Below, in pieces: positions 62,426 to 64,000 of a stretch of 64,000 nt of DNA. The notes beneath the pieces are model-generated. The model saw only the letters and a program-made list of their open reading frames with translations. It made no database searches and was not told the DNA's origin. Position 1 is the stretch's first letter. Every line of letters begins with the position of its first letter. Both the position numbers and the translations under genes were made by a program. The stretch is from the NCBI GenBank assembly GCA_938015445.1, contig CALLPE010000006.1, positions 75,001 to 139,000 of the forward strand, read 5' to 3'. The DNA is from an uncultured Pirellulales bacterium. GTDB taxonomy: Bacteria; Planctomycetota; Planctomycetia; Pirellulales; Thermoguttaceae.

Positions 62426-62870
62426 ACCTCGACCTTTGCCCCGGTGATTTGTCGCCCACAGAAAGTGATCTGTCGCCGACAGAATGCGCCACTGCCCGGA
62501 AAAAACAAAAAACCACGGTAAAATGCGTGAATCTGCGCCGTGCGCGGAACACGCAGTGGGGCAACGATCACCGGGCCGCTATCCGACCAAAAAAGCTCCG
62601 TCAGCAACCCGATTCTTGCCCGGTGTCCTCTACACAGCAAGCGGCTCCTACCATCACCACTGATACCGCACCCGAGCCAAGATAGCAAGCGCGCTCACAC
62701 ACCGGCGCAAGCCGAGTCGAGTCGAGCCGAACCGCCCCGGCTTCCAAACGCGGTCCGACCTGCGGCGGAAGGAGTCCCCCGGATGCGCGCGCCACAAGCT
62801 GCCCACGCTCAGCCGCTGCGGCCTGCCATGGGAATATCGTACCGGTAGCTAGGATGCTGTTAAGCGGCAG
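62426..62870. other. Intergenic region between ferredoxin and ClpP-like genes
   Basis: 445 bp on the minus-strand side of the ClpP-like start. It holds the 21-bp doublet. A GTCGA-GTCGA-GCCGA run near 62714-62730 is a short tandem patch. No gene. Confidence 0.4.
62445..62486. repeat. 21-bp tandem duplication before the ClpP-like gene
   Basis: Units 62445-62465 and 62466-62486 match at 18 of 21 bases; both begin TGATYTGTCGCC. They lie 20-61 bases before the start of the gene. Confidence 0.85.
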
Positions 62871-63044
62871 TCACTCGAGAGCAATGGCCTCGACGGGGCA
62901 CGCCTCGACGCAAGCACCGCATTCGCTACAAGTGTCTTCATCCACGACGGCCAGGCCGTCCTTCATGCTGATCGCCGATACGGGGCAAGTTTCCACGCAA
63001 GACTCGCAACCGGTGCATTTTTCGGGATCTACTTTTGCGGCCAT
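62871..63044 (-). CDS. 2[4Fe-4S] ferredoxin, 57 aa
   Basis: 57 aa clostridial-type ferredoxin, small enough to fall below a 60-residue cut-off. Two cluster motifs are CTGCESCVETCP at residues 10-21 and CSECGACVEACP at residues 39-50, joined by a short beta hairpin, exactly the family layout. It carries electrons for redox enzymes in the cytoplasm and is a possible partner for the aldehyde oxidoreductase 50 kb away, though nothing in the sequence links them. GGAG six bases before ATG 63044 is a good ribosome-binding site. It is monocistronic. Confidence 0.95.
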   Translation of the reverse strand: MAAKVDPEKCTGCESCVETCPVSAISMKDGLAVVDEDTCSECGACVEACPVEAIALE

Positions 63045-64000
63045 GACAAACTCCGAATCTAAAGTCGCCCAAGTAGTCGCAATGTATTGTTATACCCGCA
63101 GCCGCCGGACGGCCAGTGCCGGCCGGGTCGCAAAACATTAGAGCATACTTGCACCTCCCGGTGCGCCAAGAGGCCGCGGACGAAAAGTCGCTGCGGACCG
63201 CCGCAAAAACGGCCCCGCTGTTCCATTTCTCCCGCTCTTTCGATGCAGTGTCGCACCGTCGGTGCTTTGCCCTTCGCAGCCTTACAAGGCGATTTTAGCT
63301 GGCTGGCAGCGAGCCGGACTCCTTTTTTCACACAATTTCGTAACGACGGCGCGTCGAAAAACACTTCCCTGGGCGGGAAAAGCACGTCGCCACAAGACCG
63401 AAGCGCAACAGACCACTGCTGCCGGTACTGCTGTTTTGGGCAATACTGCTTTTTTATCAGACAGAAACTGTACCTTTGGGGAAGCATGCCGCGCTTAACC
63501 ATCGCTAAGGCTTTTATTTAGCTGGTGCAAACTGCCCTATTCGGCCTCGACCGCTTGCCGCCAGCCCTGCCAAAAAAGTTGCCTCAAGTCTTGCAGGTAG
63601 CGCCGAGTGCCCGCGCTGTTTGGGGCTGATCGCCCCATGGCCACACCAAGCTCAAACCGTTTTATATGCCGTCCGACCCATAAACCTGTAGCCCACACCA
63701 GCGACCGACTACACAATCCCGTGGGGAAATCGTGTAAAGGCAGATGTTGCAAATCCCAGTGCCAAGTAGCACACTATAGGACGACCGGGAGAGCGCCGCC
63801 GAGCGCTCGGCCAGTGGGGACATTCCTCCGGCTCCAGGTTGCCGTCGGCGGTACGGCAGCCGTGCAGCTTTATTTCCTGCCAACCGTTGCCGCCATACAA
63901 CTTCCAGCCGGCGCGCCCGGGTTACAATCCCGCCCATTATTCCCGACGATGACACAGCGAAACTGACTACGCGGCTGTCGGCTCAACATGCCTTTGCACG
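63045..64000. other. Right-edge region, no gene supported
   Basis: 956 bp. A degenerate 18-bp patch (ACTGCTG at about 63416, 63430 and 63448) lies near 63410-63465. Two minus-strand frames at 63537-63955 read parts with protein-like composition (LYGGNGWQEIKLHGC in one, LQHLPLHDFPTGL in another), but they are in different frames, separated by stops, and match no family I know. They could be a decayed gene; I do not call one. Confidence 0.4.

Noticed and set aside
60524-63422. Exact 15-mer AACAGACCACTGCTG at 60524 and near 63408
   Set aside because: A few exact 15-base matches are expected by chance in a window of this size on both strands; flanks do not match.
63537-63955. Two minus-strand frames at the right edge that look partly protein-like
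   Set aside because: Different frames, stops between them, no ribosome-binding site and no known family; a decayed gene is possible but not supported enough.
1-64000. tRNA, rRNA, integrase or insertion sequence
   Set aside because: No T-loop with cloverleaf, no rRNA signature and no transposase or integrase motif was found when reading the gaps on both strands by eye.

Overview
The window looks like a chromosomal segment of a planctomycete, most likely of the Pirellulales type. The pointers are a GC-rich sequence, a prepilin-type DUF1559 protein, a BBP2-like outer-membrane barrel, an HzsA-related multidomain protein, FG-GAP, NIPSNAP and ADP-ribosylglycohydrolase-type exported proteins, a formylglycine-type sulfatase, a squalene-hopene cyclase and many secreted carbohydrate-active enzymes. 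No database search was possible; all family names come from motifs read in the sequence. No rRNA, tRNA, CRISPR array, integrase or insertion sequence was seen.

Layout. 1-9.6 kb: 5' part of an RdgB/HAM1 nucleotide pyrophosphatase, an exported SPOR-like protein, squalene-hopene cyclase, a tail-anchored zinc-ribbon protein, an exported ADP-ribosylglycohydrolase, hemL, a small 80-aa protein and an antibiotic-monooxygenase-fold enzyme. 9.7-14.4 kb: a tungsten-type aldehyde ferredoxin oxidoreductase with its overlapping polyferredoxin subunit, a GGDEF protein and a ThiF/MoeB-type adenylyltransferase. 14.5-19.7 kb: exported alpha/beta hydrolase, sulfatase and a TrmH/SpoU RNA methyltransferase. 19.8-27.4 kb: tiny zinc ribbon, benzoate-CoA-ligase-like enzyme, small membrane protein, a methyltransferase behind a signal peptide, nicotinate phosphoribosyltransferase, lipoprotein and cold-shock protein. 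27.8-31.9 kb: two Hsp70 paralogues, one short of the lid and one membrane-anchored. 32.1-43 kb: sialidase, a gene remnant, GH2 enzyme, Gfo/Idh/MocA oxidoreductase, FG-GAP protein and BBP2 barrel. 43.2-54.6 kb: acetyl-CoA synthetase, HzsA-related protein, phosphodiester glycosidase, amidohydrolase, second FG-GAP protein, Nudix hydrolase and NIPSNAP protein. 55-63 kb: DUF1559 pseudopilin-like protein, small membrane protein, DcaP-like porin, glgC, an ApbE/ClpP-like overlapping pair and a 57-aa ferredoxin missed by length cut-offs.

The genes are mostly monocistronic or in pairs; firm translational overlaps are ferredoxin/AOR and ClpP-like/ApbE. Together they suggest an aerobic or facultative heterotroph living on sulfated or acidic polysaccharides (sulfatase, sialidase, GH2, esterase), making glycogen, hopanoids and haem, and having a tungsten-enzyme side path.

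The most unusual feature is not a gene. A large part of the intergenic DNA consists of decaying short tandem duplications (period 14-28 bp, usually 2-4 copies, up to seven). In at least six genes the duplication straddles the stop codon, so the copies look seeded from the gene's own 3' end. The same process has added segments inside a few coding regions. A second intergenic signal is a family of short palindromes around a GGGCAAGC or GGACAAGCCTCC core.
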